Positions 1-12,149 of a stretch of 64,000 nt of DNA are shown here, piece by piece. A program made the position numbers and the translations under genes. How positions within the stretch are numbered: position 1 is the first letter of the stretch; each line of letters begins with the position of its first letter. Below the pieces are notes generated by a model that saw only the letters and a program-made list of their open reading frames with translations, was not told where the DNA came from and did not search any database. This stretch comes from Astropecten irregularis. Lineage: Eukaryota; Echinodermata; Asteroidea; Paxillosida; Astropectinidae. The stretch spans positions 5,394,001-5,458,000 of the forward strand of contig OZ020254.1 in NCBI GenBank assembly GCA_963971285.1, read 5' to 3'.

Positions 1-192
1 AAGTATTTTCACCGTTATTTTTGATCTTATAAAGATCAAAAATATTTGCTTTACTAATTTCTTGATAAATACAAAATTTCAGTCGGAACAACGGCATGTT
101 TCTACCATCACCACTTTTATCAGTCTGTAATTAGTTATAGGTAAATTTGGGAAGATTTCTGTTTCGGTGTGCTACCAAAGTAGTACCTTTAA
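1..192 (+). mobile_element. Family A TIR element, right part, cut by window edge
   Basis: Right half of the most frequent repeat of the window. It carries the central palindrome (GATCTTATAAAGATC form), the TGGATAAATACA-like block, the CTACCATCACC block and the terminal ACCTTTAA. The left half lies outside the window. Eight further copies align with it by eye (1.3, 26.5, 35.5, 43.8, 53.6, 55.9, 58.2 and 63.4 kb). No coding capacity, so it is a non-autonomous DNA element. Confidence 0.8.
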
Positions 193-316
193 GATGAAGA
201 AAATAATACATACAAACACGGCCAATAGATCTACTTTAAAGAGGTTAATGTAAACGCCACGGTTTGCATTTCAATCAAGGCAGGTTGAAGCTTTTGTTTC
301 ACAATTCTGACGAATA

Positions 317-330
317 CCCCAAGAGGGCGC
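317..330 (+). promoter_or_regulatory. Weak CTCF-like motif (12 of 14)
   Basis: CCCCAAGAGGGCGC fits the CTCF consensus CCRSYAGRKGGCRS at 12 of 14 positions. The core AGAGGGCGC is intact. The similar string AAAGAGGGCGCTAT occurs on the minus strand near 14.39 kb, so this may instead be a remnant of a dispersed repeat. Function is inference. Confidence 0.25.
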
Positions 331-348
331 TATAGACATTTGTATATG

Positions 349-383
349 TTACGATCGATCGTAAGGCTTCGAGAAATCCACCC
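349..383 (-). repeat. Family D terminal fragment
   Basis: The stretch with ACGATCGATCGTAAGGCTTC followed by GAGAAATCCACCC matches one end of family D (compare 57530-57566, which reads on to GAAATCGACTCC). Only one end is present, so this is an eroded or truncated copy. Confidence 0.55.
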
Positions 384-1299
384 AAGGCATATCTGGCTTC
401 GCTCAATTCTAGGTTACGACAATCTGTAGCCTATGAATTTTCTGTGAAATCCTCTTTTCCATGATTACAAATTCCACACTACATCCATCGATGACATCAC
501 CACTAACAATCACATGGTGGAAAATTGCAATCACCGCAAAATTTGCAAAAAGGATATCCGTTTTTTGTTATTTACGCCGAAAATCGACAAAGTTGTAAAC
601 GCAGGAAACTTGTACACAACAGTTTATAGACCACACTTGACTGACCGCAGCTAATGTTGACGTATCGTGACGAATCCGCGTTCAAGTTTGCAGTGGTATC
701 CGTGACACAAATCTGACTCCGCATTTTTTGCAACAAAAAGTACACTCGTCTCGGGGCACGTGACTGCATGGGTTTTCTGGAAGCGTGAAGGTCACGCGGG
801 AATAAAGTGTAGAGCAAGGTCATATATGTTTCATACCGAGAAAATGTGCACCTGTGTGACGCACGCGCACTGTCAGCGCAGCTAGCAGGTGAAACTGAAT
901 AAAGCCCTGGTCTAATATTGACAAGATGTTGCATGCAGCTATGAGCGGGTTCTGAGAAAAGCTCATAGCCAAACTCTTCAATATACGATTCTCTAATTTT
1001 GATTTGGGAATGAGGCAAATAAACAGTTAAAACTACCAAGCGGAAAGTGCACTGCATGAGTGACCCACCGCCTGGGTTATACACCGGAGGCTGTCCATAT
1101 AACGGTGATCTGTCATTAATGTGGCTTACTATGGAACAACTCTTTTCAAGATGAGAAGACAAATATTATATACCGCACTGATATAAATGATATTACAATT
1201 ACCCACATCCCAGTTATGATTGATCAGACGAACATGAAATCCCGCCTTGCAATAAGCAATAAACAATCACTTTACTTATAAATGGCTGTATGAACGTAC
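384..1299. other. Unassigned stretch with a 196-codon open frame
   Basis: No repeat family of the window recurs here. The minus strand is open for 196 codons (1162 down to 572), the longest frame in the window. The translation is rich in Ser, Arg and Cys, with no signal peptide, membrane segment or family motif that I recognise, and no splice pattern around it. I read it as a chance frame, but it is the one most worth testing. Confidence 0.3.
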
Positions 1300-1519
1300 T
1301 CAGTATACTTTGGTTTTTGGTTTTTGTCAAAGAAATGAAGATTCATGAGCAAAAATATCAAGGAAGATATGCCGAATTTTTGAGAAAACATAGAAAAACG
1401 TCCACGATATTTTTAAAAATCTTGTCGCCGTTATTTGTAATCTTTTAAAGACCAAAATTGTTTTTTGTTTTTACTCTTTTCTGGATAAATACAGGCAGAA
1501 ACATTTTAACGGTATGTAA
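1300..1519 (+). mobile_element. Family A element, truncated on the right
   Basis: Begins at the TACTTTGGTTTTTG block and keeps TTTTTGTCAAAGAAATG, TGAGAAAACA and CTGGATAAATACAG. The match stops at AACGGTATGT, where the downstream inverted-repeat composite begins. An internal piece (the TGTGAAAATTTCAGTCCC block) is missing compared with the copies at 43.8 and 63.4 kb. Old, broken copy without coding content. Confidence 0.7.
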
Positions 1520-1775
1520 TCTACTGTTGAGAAAGATCCTGCTAGGATCGAAACGTCAGGCCCTCCCACATCTCCAAGCAATCTCCAATTCAAGTCAATA
1601 CTCCATTCCAAGTAATCAACTGCTGCAAACTGCTCATCAGCCAAAATGACCTGAAATATATCAAATGCTTAGAGTTAGAAGGTCCGACGCGTTTCGATCT
1701 TTCTCAAAGGCTAAAAAGGCTATATTTTGCAAGTCATTATTTGAGTTGATGAGCAGTTTGCAGCAGTTTATTAAT
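1520..1775. repeat. Composite of two interleaved inverted repeats
   Basis: GAGAAAGATC plus GATCGAAACGTC (about 1528-1557) recurs inverted at 1684-1708 as CGACGCGTTTCGATCTTTCT. AACTGCTGCAAACTGCTCAT (about 1617-1637) recurs inverted at about 1746-1770. The order is a, b, a', b' rather than the nested a, b, b', a' of a simple foldback. A small perfect hairpin GATCC-TGCTA-GGATC precedes the GAAACGTC motif, a layout common at the ends of old retroelement-derived repeats in marine animals. Origin is inference. Confidence 0.55.
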
Positions 1776-2292
1776 TGCATTGAAGTATAATCTACAAGCA
1801 AACTAAAACACACCATCATCAACTAGACTGATGGTTGATCGGCTAGCTAGGAATCATGATGGAACGAGGACTCCGATTATAGAGGATTTATCAGCAAATG
1901 ATCATTGGTTCCGGATCATTTAGGACTAATCGTTCATCGCAATGAGTTTCACTAAACGTGAAACATGTACACTGCACGGGCCAACGGATATAAGTAATGA
2001 GACTACGAGGCTACAACACACATCAATCGTTTAGGCCATTATGTACACTCCATGTATTTTGAATCATATCCCCTCCTACCAACCAGAGAACAGGATAAAT
2101 ATTCACGTATACACATGTATAGTGTACCTGATGTATCACCCAAAATGCAGGCCAAATGATGACCTAAGCACATGCATGATTAATCGTTTGACATTATGAA
2201 ATTGGCGCTTTGTTAGCTCATCTTGTTTAGTCACCGCGTGATGTTGAGATGGATCTAAACGGCTGGGGATGTTCTGACCGCATCGATTTGTT
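1776..2292. other. Unassigned non-coding stretch
   Basis: Unique-looking sequence with no open frame of note, no repeat shared within the window and no recognisable regulatory cluster. Confidence 0.5.
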
Positions 2293-2352
2293 GGGGGGGG
2301 GGGGGGGGGGGGGGGGCGGGAGGAGGGGGAGGGGGAGGAGGGGGGGGGGGGT
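2293..2352 (+). repeat. Poly-G tract, G-quadruplex candidate
   Basis: An uninterrupted run of 24 G (2293-2316), then short G blocks separated by single A or C, then a run of 13 G (2339-2351). There are many G3+ tracts with 1-base loops, the textbook layout of a very stable G-quadruplex on the plus strand. Long G runs are prone to sequencing and assembly length error, so the exact count is uncertain. Confidence 0.85.
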
Positions 2353-2781
2353 CTAGGGGAAAAAATCCTTCCAGGTGATCACCTGGGAATATTAACTCTG
2401 ACTTAGGCTAACTTGGCCTGGATTTCTTGTGTGATTTGTCGATTTCATCCGTCAGTGGTCATGCAGTAATCAGTAAGATGAACCGGGCACTGTAGATAAT
2501 TATTCAGATCAAGTTTCACTCTCAAATTCGGCAATAGACTTTATTCATGGTGTATCCATCTTGCAACCTTCCTTGTATATCCGTTGAAAAAGATAACACC
2601 AATTCAAAAAAAGAAAAAGGGAACCAAAATATGTTGATTTCAAGCTTCGGTTTGATTACACTGCTGCTAATGCAGATGGATGCACCGTGAATAAAGTATA
2701 TTAAAAGAGCACGGGGTGTATCTTTAATACGAATGGGAAGTCCCAACGCGTACATGGCATAGATACGGAGCCTATCTAACA
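2353..2781. other. Unassigned non-coding stretch
   Basis: Nothing recognised between the G tract and the family B element. The minus-strand frame over 2522-2887 runs into the mobile element and is a shadow frame. Confidence 0.45.
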
Positions 2782-3147
2782 TTAAAGGTATGATACATGA
2801 TTGGTAAATGTCACAGAAAAACACCCACACTTTGTCTAATCCAACATGTATACATGGAATAACACACATGTGAAAATGTGAGCTCAATCGGACATCTGAG
2901 TCACGAGAAAATAGCGAAAAACCGAATCAATTTTTTTTTAAGAATGATTTTGATCTTCGCCCGAGATCAAAACTGTTTTCGGTTTTTGCTTTACTTATTT
3001 CTAGATAAATACTTAAATACAGCATTTCAGGCGGAAATATTTTAACGGTATGTTTCTACCATCACTATCTTCATATCCTGAAAGTTACACGTAAATTTGG
3101 GTACATTTCTGTTTGGGTACATTACCAATTCTTTATTGTACCTTTAA
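2782..3147 (+). mobile_element. Family B TIR element, complete
   Basis: Starts TTAAAGGTATGATACATGAT and ends TTGTACCTTTAA. Contains ATCGGACATCTGAGTCACGA on the left, an imperfect palindrome GATCTTCGCCCGAGATC in the centre, and a right half (TAAATAC, CATTTCAGGCGGAAATATTT, CCATCACTATCTTCATATCC) shared with family A. About 366 bp, no coding capacity. Other copies lie at 25.7, 32.8 (inverted) and 42.0 kb. Confidence 0.85.
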
Positions 3148-3161
3148 CGTTTATTAAAAAA

Positions 3162-3191
3162 CATGGAGTAAGGTGCGTTCCTTACTCCATG
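3162..3191. repeat. Perfect 12-bp hairpin
   Basis: CATGGAGTAAGG, a 6-base loop TGCGTT, then CCTTACTCCATG. It begins 14 bases after the end of the family B element and is followed by CAGTGTACA twice. No T run follows, so nothing supports a terminator. A slipped replication or repair product is the simplest reading. Confidence 0.8.
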
Positions 3192-3568
3192 ATAACACAG
3201 TGTACAATACAGTGTACACGCCCGAAGTTGAATTGCCTCATATTCAACCGTTTATAGGGCGTGGGTGAAACTTCATAGTATTTTTAAGATTGCTCATAAT
3301 GTTTTCCTTGGTAGTGGGATATTATTGTTCATGGACTCATATGGAAATCAACTTGAACTTGCGAATACTTCCCACGTAATCACTTTTGTCAGATAGATTG
3401 AATACAGGAATAGACTTTTAATAGGCCGTGTGCTAATGGCGAGAACAGATGCCTCAGCGCAATTATTATTATCCGGGTGCAAATTGATGTAAATTTGGCG
3501 CCGATTAATTATTAAGGTAGTCAAGCCCTTCCCAATCGGTGGACCGGTATGTATTAAAGCGGCTATGG

Positions 3569-3582
3569 CCGCTAGGGGGCGC
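3569..3582 (+). promoter_or_regulatory. CTCF-type site, perfect consensus match
   Basis: CCGCTAGGGGGCGC fits the vertebrate and fly CTCF core consensus CCRSYAGRKGGCRS at all 14 positions. CTCF is a zinc-finger protein that binds insulators and loop anchors in bilaterians. One match in 64 kb is not proof of occupancy; the perfect fit is what makes it notable. Confidence 0.45.
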
Positions 3583-3820
3583 CAATTAGACCGTGTCGGA
3601 AGAGAGAACAAACTCAATGACAGTCAAGAGTAGAAACATCCACAGCATTGGCAACATTAATAATCTAGTACAGAAACAGCCAGCAGAAGCAACCAGCAGA
3701 ATTAGCAGTATGCAGACAGCAGCAGGCAGCAGGAACAACAGTAGATATTAACATTAGCACTGAGTAGCAGGCGCGGTTCTAGAGCCAATATTTTTGGGGA
3801 GCTAGAAGAGCCATTTTGGC

Positions 3821-3831
3821 GGGGGGGGGGG
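3821..3831 (+). repeat. G11 run between short repeats
   Basis: An 11-base G run flanked by GGCGCGGTTCTAGAGCCAAT-like sequence and a CTAGAAG/TCTTCTA pair. The string GAAGACCCGATATTTTGGGTTCTTC just after it is a small imperfect palindrome. Low-complexity patch of unknown origin. Confidence 0.5.
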
Positions 3832-3839
3832 TCTAGAAG

Positions 3840-6800
3840 CATAGAAGACCCGATATTTTGGGTTCTTCTAACACTCGCTTCTGCTATGTCTTATTAGGGG
3901 TAAAAAAAAAAAACAGGCACCTATAGCCTACACAATGCGTTTTTTTATGTTATTGGCGCTTAATAAAGTGAACAAATCCAGTATTTTCAAGAATTGTTTT
4001 TCAATTGCATTTTTTTTTTACAGTCAAAACAATGCAGTCAAGCAAAAACAGCACGTGGGACTCTGCTCTTGTTCACAGACATTAAATACTACAAGCAGCT
4101 CTTGACGAAACAGTAAAGTTGATGAAGCGCCGAGCAGGAAACCATGAAACAATTCAACCTCGTCTCAAGTTGCCACATAAAAAGTAATGTTCAGTAGTTA
4201 ATAGACCATCACACAAGGTGAGTGTCCTGAGTCTGAGTTCATCGTTTATACTATCATCATCTGGCTGTCTCCTTGTTTAGCTAAACTTGAATCACCATGA
4301 CTAGACTCGCGATCCCCACAGCAACAGCTGCAACAACACTTTTTATCAGTAGATAGCCTTGATTCGAGGCTAGTATTCGTGCCATATCCCATCAAAACCG
4401 GCAGAAAGACACGCGGCAAAATCTTTACCGCGTTCGCCTCGCTTGAAGCCTGTCTCGTCACACGGCACATACACACAGCCTTGAATCGAGTCTATCAATC
4501 TTCCATATGGCATGTACTACAATGTTGCAACTTCACCATGTATCAAATTATTAGTATTGTTTATAAATGATAACTGTGTTCCCTATAAGCACTGGTTCTC
4601 CTATACCTCATGATGATGCTGTTCCCCTCGTGGTGAGAAGAGTGGACTGGGATGAGGTTGCCTTATATTGAGTAGGGACAGGAAGCAAGTCCCATACCTA
4701 TACGATTCGAACTCCCTCCTACTCCATGATATAGCGAGCGAACAAGGACAGTCACATAGCCTTCCCTTGGTACTGATGGGGTAGTGTCAGTAACCTGACC
4801 TGTTTCAGGCGACAGAACTGAGTCGTGCCTGTGTGACAGGGAAGCCGAATGGCACGGCGTCTAGCTCGGGATGTCCGGCTTTCTCCTCTCGCAATGCATC
4901 TTCCTCGGCGGATTTTGAACTCGGATGAAATGGAGCGTTGATGTGTCTAATTAGAAAACTAGCATAGCGTTTCGCTGCGAAATGTGTCAAGCACACTTAT
5001 TACGACTGGGGCAAGTACCTTGCATAATCAATCATCATCCGCGAATGAAGGGATTTTCAAGCAAGCGTGGTGAATTACTTGTTTTTTCCTCACACCTTTG
5101 CCAGGGAAAGTCATTATATGGGATTGAAAGGTTTTTTGTTAAGTTATTGATGGCCCAAATAAACAGGTTAATTGCTATATCTTATCCGCTATATATACAT
5201 ACCGTATAACACGGAACGATTGTGAGGTGTATAATTTATGTACTCAAAATGGTCACCCAGGAGGATGTAAAGCGCACCCTGACGGCCAAAAAGGGGGAAA
5301 AAGTCAAAAACAAATTAATAAGAAACAAAGGAGGAAACAAATTTCGGCTTCGGTTGAACTGTTGTTGGTCTAGCTCGATTTTGGACAAGTCTAGCTCTAG
5401 TACCCAACCTGGTCCACAAGGCATGGTCGCATTGATATTCGTTTGAAACTGCCACGTCAATTCCCGTCAAAGCAGGGAACCCGGAGTTGGAGCTGCTTTA
5501 ATGTTGCACGCACGGACAAAGACTCACTGAGCATGAATGTTGCAAAATCCAGAGCCACTATGTTTCCCCCTGAGTCCTGAGCCTGTGTCAGCTGCGCACT
5601 GATCTGAAAACAGCTCATGAAGCTGACTGTTTTTCAATTAATTTTGTTTTGAAGGGACGAGCGTAGGCGTAACATGCCGACTAAAATGCATCATACGCTT
5701 CTTGAGCTTTACCTTTTTAGCTGCAAAAAATAAGGACAGCTCGCCGTGTTCAAACGTACCGGTATTTCAAGGCTTCTGACATCCAGCGTTTCACTCCGAA
5801 GATTTCCACGCAGAATAGTCACATGTTATCCGATCCGTCAAAGTTACTGTTTCAGAACATTGTCTTGATAACCAACGAGGTAAATTACAATGTCTTGGAC
5901 ACCACGGTCATAGGTCCCCTGTCAAGTTGTTTCTATCTCACCGTGTTTATTAGAAGACCTAGCCTTTTTTGAGCGATCTCCCATATTTTCTTTTCAAGAG
6001 CTAGAGTACTTATTTTGCACAAGATTCCAAGAGCGTGACTTGAGCTGCTGCTCGCATGATCGGTTGTGGATGAAACTCATACAAGGAGACGTGTGGTTTT
6101 ATAATCATGCCACTTATTGGTGCACCACTCGCTTGTATGATTACATTTCTGAATGTATAATACCAATAATAGGCTGCATAGGCATACTTGATGCAAAGTT
6201 CAAGATATCCCATTGCTACCTAAGAACCGAAGCTGTTAAGCTGACTGTGTTTTTCTAGTCCCTTCTCGGTCGTAGTCTTGCATCTCATAACGTTCTGGAT
6301 GAACGGTAACCCGTTTCGTGTCACGGACACAAACAGATATGAAATTCTCTGCGTGTGATCAATTATGATTCCAGGGGTATAGCTTCTCAGAGATGGTGAA
6401 GGCTTGCTGAGTTCCCGCTGGGATCAACACGGGCTGCTCCAGTTCTAACGCCACGAGTTTTCGAGAGGGTGATGATTAAAACCATTCAAAGATGGAATCA
6501 TTTTTACATCTTCAACTCGATAAAGCTAAGCTAAACCGCCCTGGGATATTTTGTCGTATTTGCTACAGGGTTGTGAGAAGTTTGTGGCTTAAAAATCGCG
6601 CCATTTTCCGGCTGTCGCTATGACAGATTTTCCGTCTGAGTCAATCGAGCCATGCAGCAATTTCTAGGGCAGGATAACATTTAATCTAGCTCCATTTTGG
6701 GGGGGATTATAATAATGTGGTTCATCCCTAGCCCTCCAGGGAAAAAGAAAATACCGGTGATCCCTCGGCGAATTAGGTTTACGACCAATACAGACTGGCA

Positions 6801-7187
6801 ATCTTCGGCGAGTTATAATACACAGCGGGGTAATTTTCGATAGACCAGCCCAGGGCAGACTGTTCAATCTCCATAATACAGCACCGGCCCATCGCTGGTA
6901 CTGTCATGAATTCACGCCAAATTTCAAGTCCACAGCCAAAAACAGACTGCCCCAATCTGATTATTCGTGGTTTTTTTTTGGTGGTTCTGTCAGTGAGCGT
7001 GCATGGTTTGCGGCCGTTATTATTTTTCTCTTTGACTTTAATCACACTGAGGGGTGTATGAATGCCAGTTGCTCACTAAAGTACTGCATTGTACAGCTCC
7101 TGAATATTGTGAACCACGTTCTTGCTCTCAATATTGTCTGAGGTTTCTGAGGAGAGAGGGGGCTTTAGAGACAGATATGAAGAGAGG
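3840..7187. other. Unassigned stretch, no gene seen
   Basis: About 3.3 kb without any repeat family of this window. Frames are all below 90 codons and overlap on opposite strands (for example 5222-5460 and 6010-6258), which is typical of chance. No splice-bounded frame or known motif was found. Confidence 0.5.
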
Positions 7188-7205
7188 GAAAGAGAGAGAG
7201 AGAGG
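7188..7205 (+). repeat. GA microsatellite
   Basis: A short (GA)n run inside a wider purine-rich patch (about 7145-7205). Confidence 0.75.
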
Positions 7206-10200
7206 TAATACTTTGCATTGATTTATCTCACCTCACCGTGTCATCTAGGGGACGGCGACTTGCAGGACTGTGCGTTGAACTTTGCTTGGTGACCAGGACC
7301 ATATGGCTAAGAACCATACCTAGAGCTGCACCGTCTTGATGCGTTCCATGATCCCATCCATGACATGCAAATGTCCTGTTATTTGGACCAATGCCTTGAA
7401 CCAGACAACATTCATCCTGTATTCCGAGGCTCTGACTTCCAAATTTACCCTTTCATCCAAAGCCATCGGTCCATCATGCTTGAACAGTCCACAATTCCCC
7501 GGAAGGCCTTCTTATATCCAGAAATAAATTGACCTATTCGAGCTACTTGCTAAGCCTTAGAGCTCAAACTTAAACTGCCCTAAACCAAACAAATCGCACC
7601 AGTGAATTCTGGCCACTTTCGATGTTTGTCCAGGGGATGCCAATTAACAGAGTAACCCTTAAGCTGGGTAAGTGTACTTTGGATGTGGATAGTAACGATC
7701 AAATTCGTCAGCTGCATCACTAAATACCCCCTCATGGATATTAGATTATCCCCTTGGCAAGAGAGAACCCTGTCCATCAGGTAAAGTCAAACGCACTATT
7801 TGTCCATTCCAAACTACACAATGGGGTTGGTAAGATGGTACTGGATGACGTCAGAACCTCTAGCCAATTAGCTCTCTCTATTTGCACGGACAAAATCAGG
7901 AACTGAAATGAGGAGAGTGAGGGCGTGTTTGCCAGTTCCACACGGGGCCGGACCTCTGCTGCTAATCCCTGCTTTTGTCACGGGTTTCCGATCTCCACCG
8001 TGGCTTTCACCTTTTGCATGCAGCGAACCAGGGGTGGGATCATCGATCGCAATCCGGATCCGGTTGCGTGTGAAACGAACAGACCCGTCTCTGATTAGCT
8101 CGATTTGCTTTCCAACTGGAAGCATGCATCAACAAAACTCAGAGGCAGGCTCTAAATGAGATATTTGACCGGTCGTATGTGGCCTGGTGTAGCCGGTCAA
8201 CTCGGGTCGTGTTGAGCACATTGGCCCACGGACCATTGAACTGGACTGTGCGCGCCAGACCTAAATAGACTTCACGTCGAGTTAGCCAGTTCGTCTGACC
8301 GCGTTATGGGGAGGCAGGTGAACACGTTGATGGTCTTCGATTAGATGCTTCATTGGCACCAGACTGACTACCAGTACCACACGTTGTTAGACGGACCGGG
8401 ACCAGACTAGTTAAATATAAATAGGCCTATAGTCTTTGCAATACGTACAGACCTAAATAAGAGCGGGTTAACAAATAACTTGATATGAGTTTAACTTATT
8501 GTCGGCATAATTACTTAGGCCTACCACAAGAGTTTTCTCGCAAGTGCTATATAAATACAGTGGAATGACTAAAGCCAGACAGAAGCACACCTTTAATATT
8601 ATGTCCCAATAAATCTCATATGCTATCCACTTACATGCCCGCATATACAGCCATTAATGTCATATTTATGACAACTTATTTTATAACAACACCAAAGGGC
8701 CCCCGTTATGCTGACCATTTCACTGGAAGAGCCAAGACACTTGGGGGCAGCAGACTCGTTATGTCTGGTGCATCTTATAAGTTCAAAGGTTTAGCGTATA
8801 GAACTTTTTTTTGCAACGTAACAGCCCAAATGTTTGCCAATCAAGATGGCGGAAATTATGGCGAGCCGTCAAAGCCAGGCATACAAAATAACCACAATTT
8901 AAACACAACGTTTCATAAACATTGAAATATATTGTTGAATGTAATGGAAACAACACAAGTAATAATGGTATGTATTTTGTATGCTATGGAAAGTTTGTAA
9001 AAATGTTGAATTTTGTCACGCCGTCTGTCAAGAAGATGAAATGACTTGCAACATTTGGCCACCCATACCAAGTATTGCCAACCAGCATGTCAGTGTTTGT
9101 AAACAAAAGAAAGGTTTCTAACTTTACTTCTAAGTGCACCACATAGAGGTAACGCTGCCTGCGTACTCCACGAAGACAACATCTTGGGCGGTGACCAAAA
9201 AAATATCATATTCATCATCAGACTGATAAAAGAATAGATGTATCAAGAAGAATCAAGCCATTTCTCAGTGTTCTTTTGTGAACACATTAAATATTTTATA
9301 AAAAAAAAAAATCAGAAAAATGATATCAAAATGACTCGGCGGCTTCATTGTACTATGCCGTAGAGTTACGGTTTCTGAGTTGGATTGAACTGCTATCACA
9401 TAATGGACCAAAGGGAATTCAAACAAAAACCCCCCATAATCCATATCACTTTAATGGCGCTCTTAATAATACACCGGTGTTGAAAAGCTAGCTGAACTTT
9501 TCATCATCGTTAAAGACTACATGAAGTTGTTCAGATTGGAAAACGAAACATCGATTTTATAATCCAATTTTTTTCTTCTTTTATTGTATCAATTTATCAG
9601 AGCCCCTTCTTATTCGACCGTTGAGTGTACTTCAAATCAGGACAGGATGATTAATTGAAGCCTAGATAAATGGAGATTGGACAAGATGATGAGGGGACCA
9701 TGAACGTCTGCAGAAAATTGTCCCTGGGAAACTGGAAAACAATTTTTAACCGCATCGTGGGGAACAGTGTCAGATGGATTTTGTTCTTTGCTGTAATCCG
9801 ATCGTCTGGGCCTTTCATAGATCCAGAACTTGGTCCCTCTTTCCCCCTCCTCGTGGTCAGTTGGGCAGCATGGAGTGACAAGTTGGAGTAGCCAAGAAAT
9901 TTAAGAAATTACCTCCCCGAAAAAAAACCTATAAACCGACGCCCTCCCCAGCCGGGCCAATGCCGCTAGATCTTTCGAGAAATTTAATAAAGCCAGCGCA
10001 CTCAGTGTAAGATTCCACGTCGTCTGAGGACTGTTGAACGACCGTTGCGATTGGCCAGTTGTAACCCCTCCATGCTGCGGAAGAGTCCTCCACCCCTGGG
10101 GGAAGTGTTTAGCCTACATCTTAGCCTGAGAATGGAAGAGGAGATGGAATGCCTTTACGCACATTCAGCACACGGCAAATACAAATCCTCCCATAAACAC

Positions 10201-11066
10201 AGGAAATAAAACCATTAATGTCACCCAGTCTCTTTATTCCACACTCCTTCATCAATCATCGATGTCGCAATGACTTCCCTGAATGCAATGAGACGATTAA
10301 TGATGCTGCTCCTCGCCCAGAGAGAGGGGAAGAGAGAGCAATTTTCTTCCTGTTTCACTCATCCGAACATTCGAGTAAATTTCTCCAGGCGCACACGGGT
10401 GTGATGTGCAACTCCGGCCGAATACGAGAATGGTTACATTGGGACGTACATAACCGCGGGCACACCGGAAAACGGCATCGCGGGTATACGGCAATGTGCT
10501 CGTGAGTGCCCCAAAAGTCACGCGTGACAGAGCTGATGAGATTGTTAGTCATGGAGCACAATAATCGAGGGAGACAAATCGAGACATTAGACACACATAG
10601 TCAGTGGGCCGGGCTAGGGCAGAATGATGCAAAAAGAACGGACCGACGGAGATACACGAGAATGACCCCCTCTTGGGTTCAAGTCAAGTACTTGACGGCG
10701 CTATCGTCAGGGGAAAGTCAGACTGTGTACATAAGCCTATAAACCTGAAGAACTTCTTTTACAATTCATTCTATTTAAAGTTTAACTTCGCATTGTCCCT
10801 CCCCTTCCAATCCTCTAGTTTCTTCAACCATACAACGAATCATTGTGAAGGTGGCATCAGCAGGAGAATCTTCTTTGGTAGGAGGCAAAATGAATGAAAA
10901 TCCTCCCAAGACATGTCTTGGCTTCGCCTTCGATCAGGAAGGCAAGAACACACATTAAAGTGCACATACCGCAGGTCATTCACCGGTTGGGCAGCTGTGT
11001 CATCAACAGGAAATAATCTGTCGGCAAATTATTAAAGCAAACATCTAAAAGAAAATCTCGCAAAAC
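7206..11066. other. Unassigned stretch, no gene seen
   Basis: Mostly unique sequence. Frames stay at or below 101 codons (8620-8925 plus) with no recognisable domain. Two TAGGCCTA palindromes (8422 and 8516) and an A run at about 9300 are the only marks. The 10.1-10.5 kb part has several ATTAATG/ATTAATGATG strings, but no cluster firm enough to call an enhancer. Confidence 0.5.
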
Positions 11067-11099
11067 GAGAAAAGAGAGAGGGAGAGGGGGAGAAGAAAA
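11067..11099 (+). repeat. 33-base polypurine tract
   Basis: Uninterrupted purines with a central GGGAGAGGGGG. Capable in principle of triplex formation. No other feature attaches to it. Confidence 0.7.
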
Positions 11100-12149
11100 T
11101 TATTGAAGAATGTCACGGGAACCCGACCGCTGACACCGCCAGGAATTGAGTTACCTCGTCCATACATTGACAACACTCTGGAATTTATCTAATAGAGAAA
11201 GGAAAAACTTCCTCAAGCAAAAGCAAGGAACCGTAAAGACTATCATTGACCTGAAGGCATTGTGAGAAGTTTAAGAAATAAAGAAGAACAGGAAGAAGAA
11301 CAAGAAATGGTAGAGTTTGCCCTACAGCGTATGTACAGCATACATCTTCTTTGTGGCGAAGTATTAAAACCTAATGATGGGTAAGCTAGCGAGTCTGTCG
11401 GTAGGATTATTGAATTGTTTTCTTCTGATTAAGATCGTCTGCCCGGAATTGAAGACCTTTGAGCGGTTTTCATATGACGTCTTTTGCTTGCATTTTGGGC
11501 GGTTGGCGCAGATTCTCCTGCGGCAAACGTGGGCCGACGGAAGGGTATACTTACACCCAAGAGAAGCCTTGCAATTCTCGCCAGAGTTTAGGTGGACAGA
11601 TAAAAGTCCTCTTTCCTACTTCTCACATTCTTGTAAAAAAAAGGAAATGCACACTTGTACAGGATAAGATGTGTAGCCCCAAGTGAGTTCTCATCACTTC
11701 AAAATTTACATTTTGTTTCAGATACTTCGACTAGATGCCATTTTTGATATAACCCGCGGCAAACTCGCGGTCAATGCTCTCATGCAAACACATGTATAGG
11801 CTCTTAATTCAATTACAACTTCCAAAACAATTCGAGTTTTATTTCGCTCTTTTGTCGGGAAATGTACCCGGAGGCGATACTAATTTTGGATCCGTTTGCA
11901 GGGCATGATAATATCATGTTTCAAATCATCTAACATGCTTTCAAGGACACAAACATCCTCAGTATCATTGCCGACGGGTACACATTGCGTGAAGTGTAAG
12001 ATAATTTAATCAACATTTTGCCCTTCTGGAAATGTTATACGTATTGCCATTTTGATTTATTATTCAAAGCTGGCTTGGAGAAAGAGACGGGTGACGATTT
12101 AGCGATAACAACTCACTGTACGCCGTACGTTGCGCTCTCGGTGCGTTTT
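11100..12149. other. Unassigned stretch, no gene seen
   Basis: Two overlapping plus-strand frames at 11374-11686 (97 and 75 codons) show no family motif. No repeats shared within the window. Confidence 0.5.

Noticed and set aside
3162-3191. Transcription terminator
   Set aside because: Perfect hairpin but no T run, and the window is eukaryotic in character.
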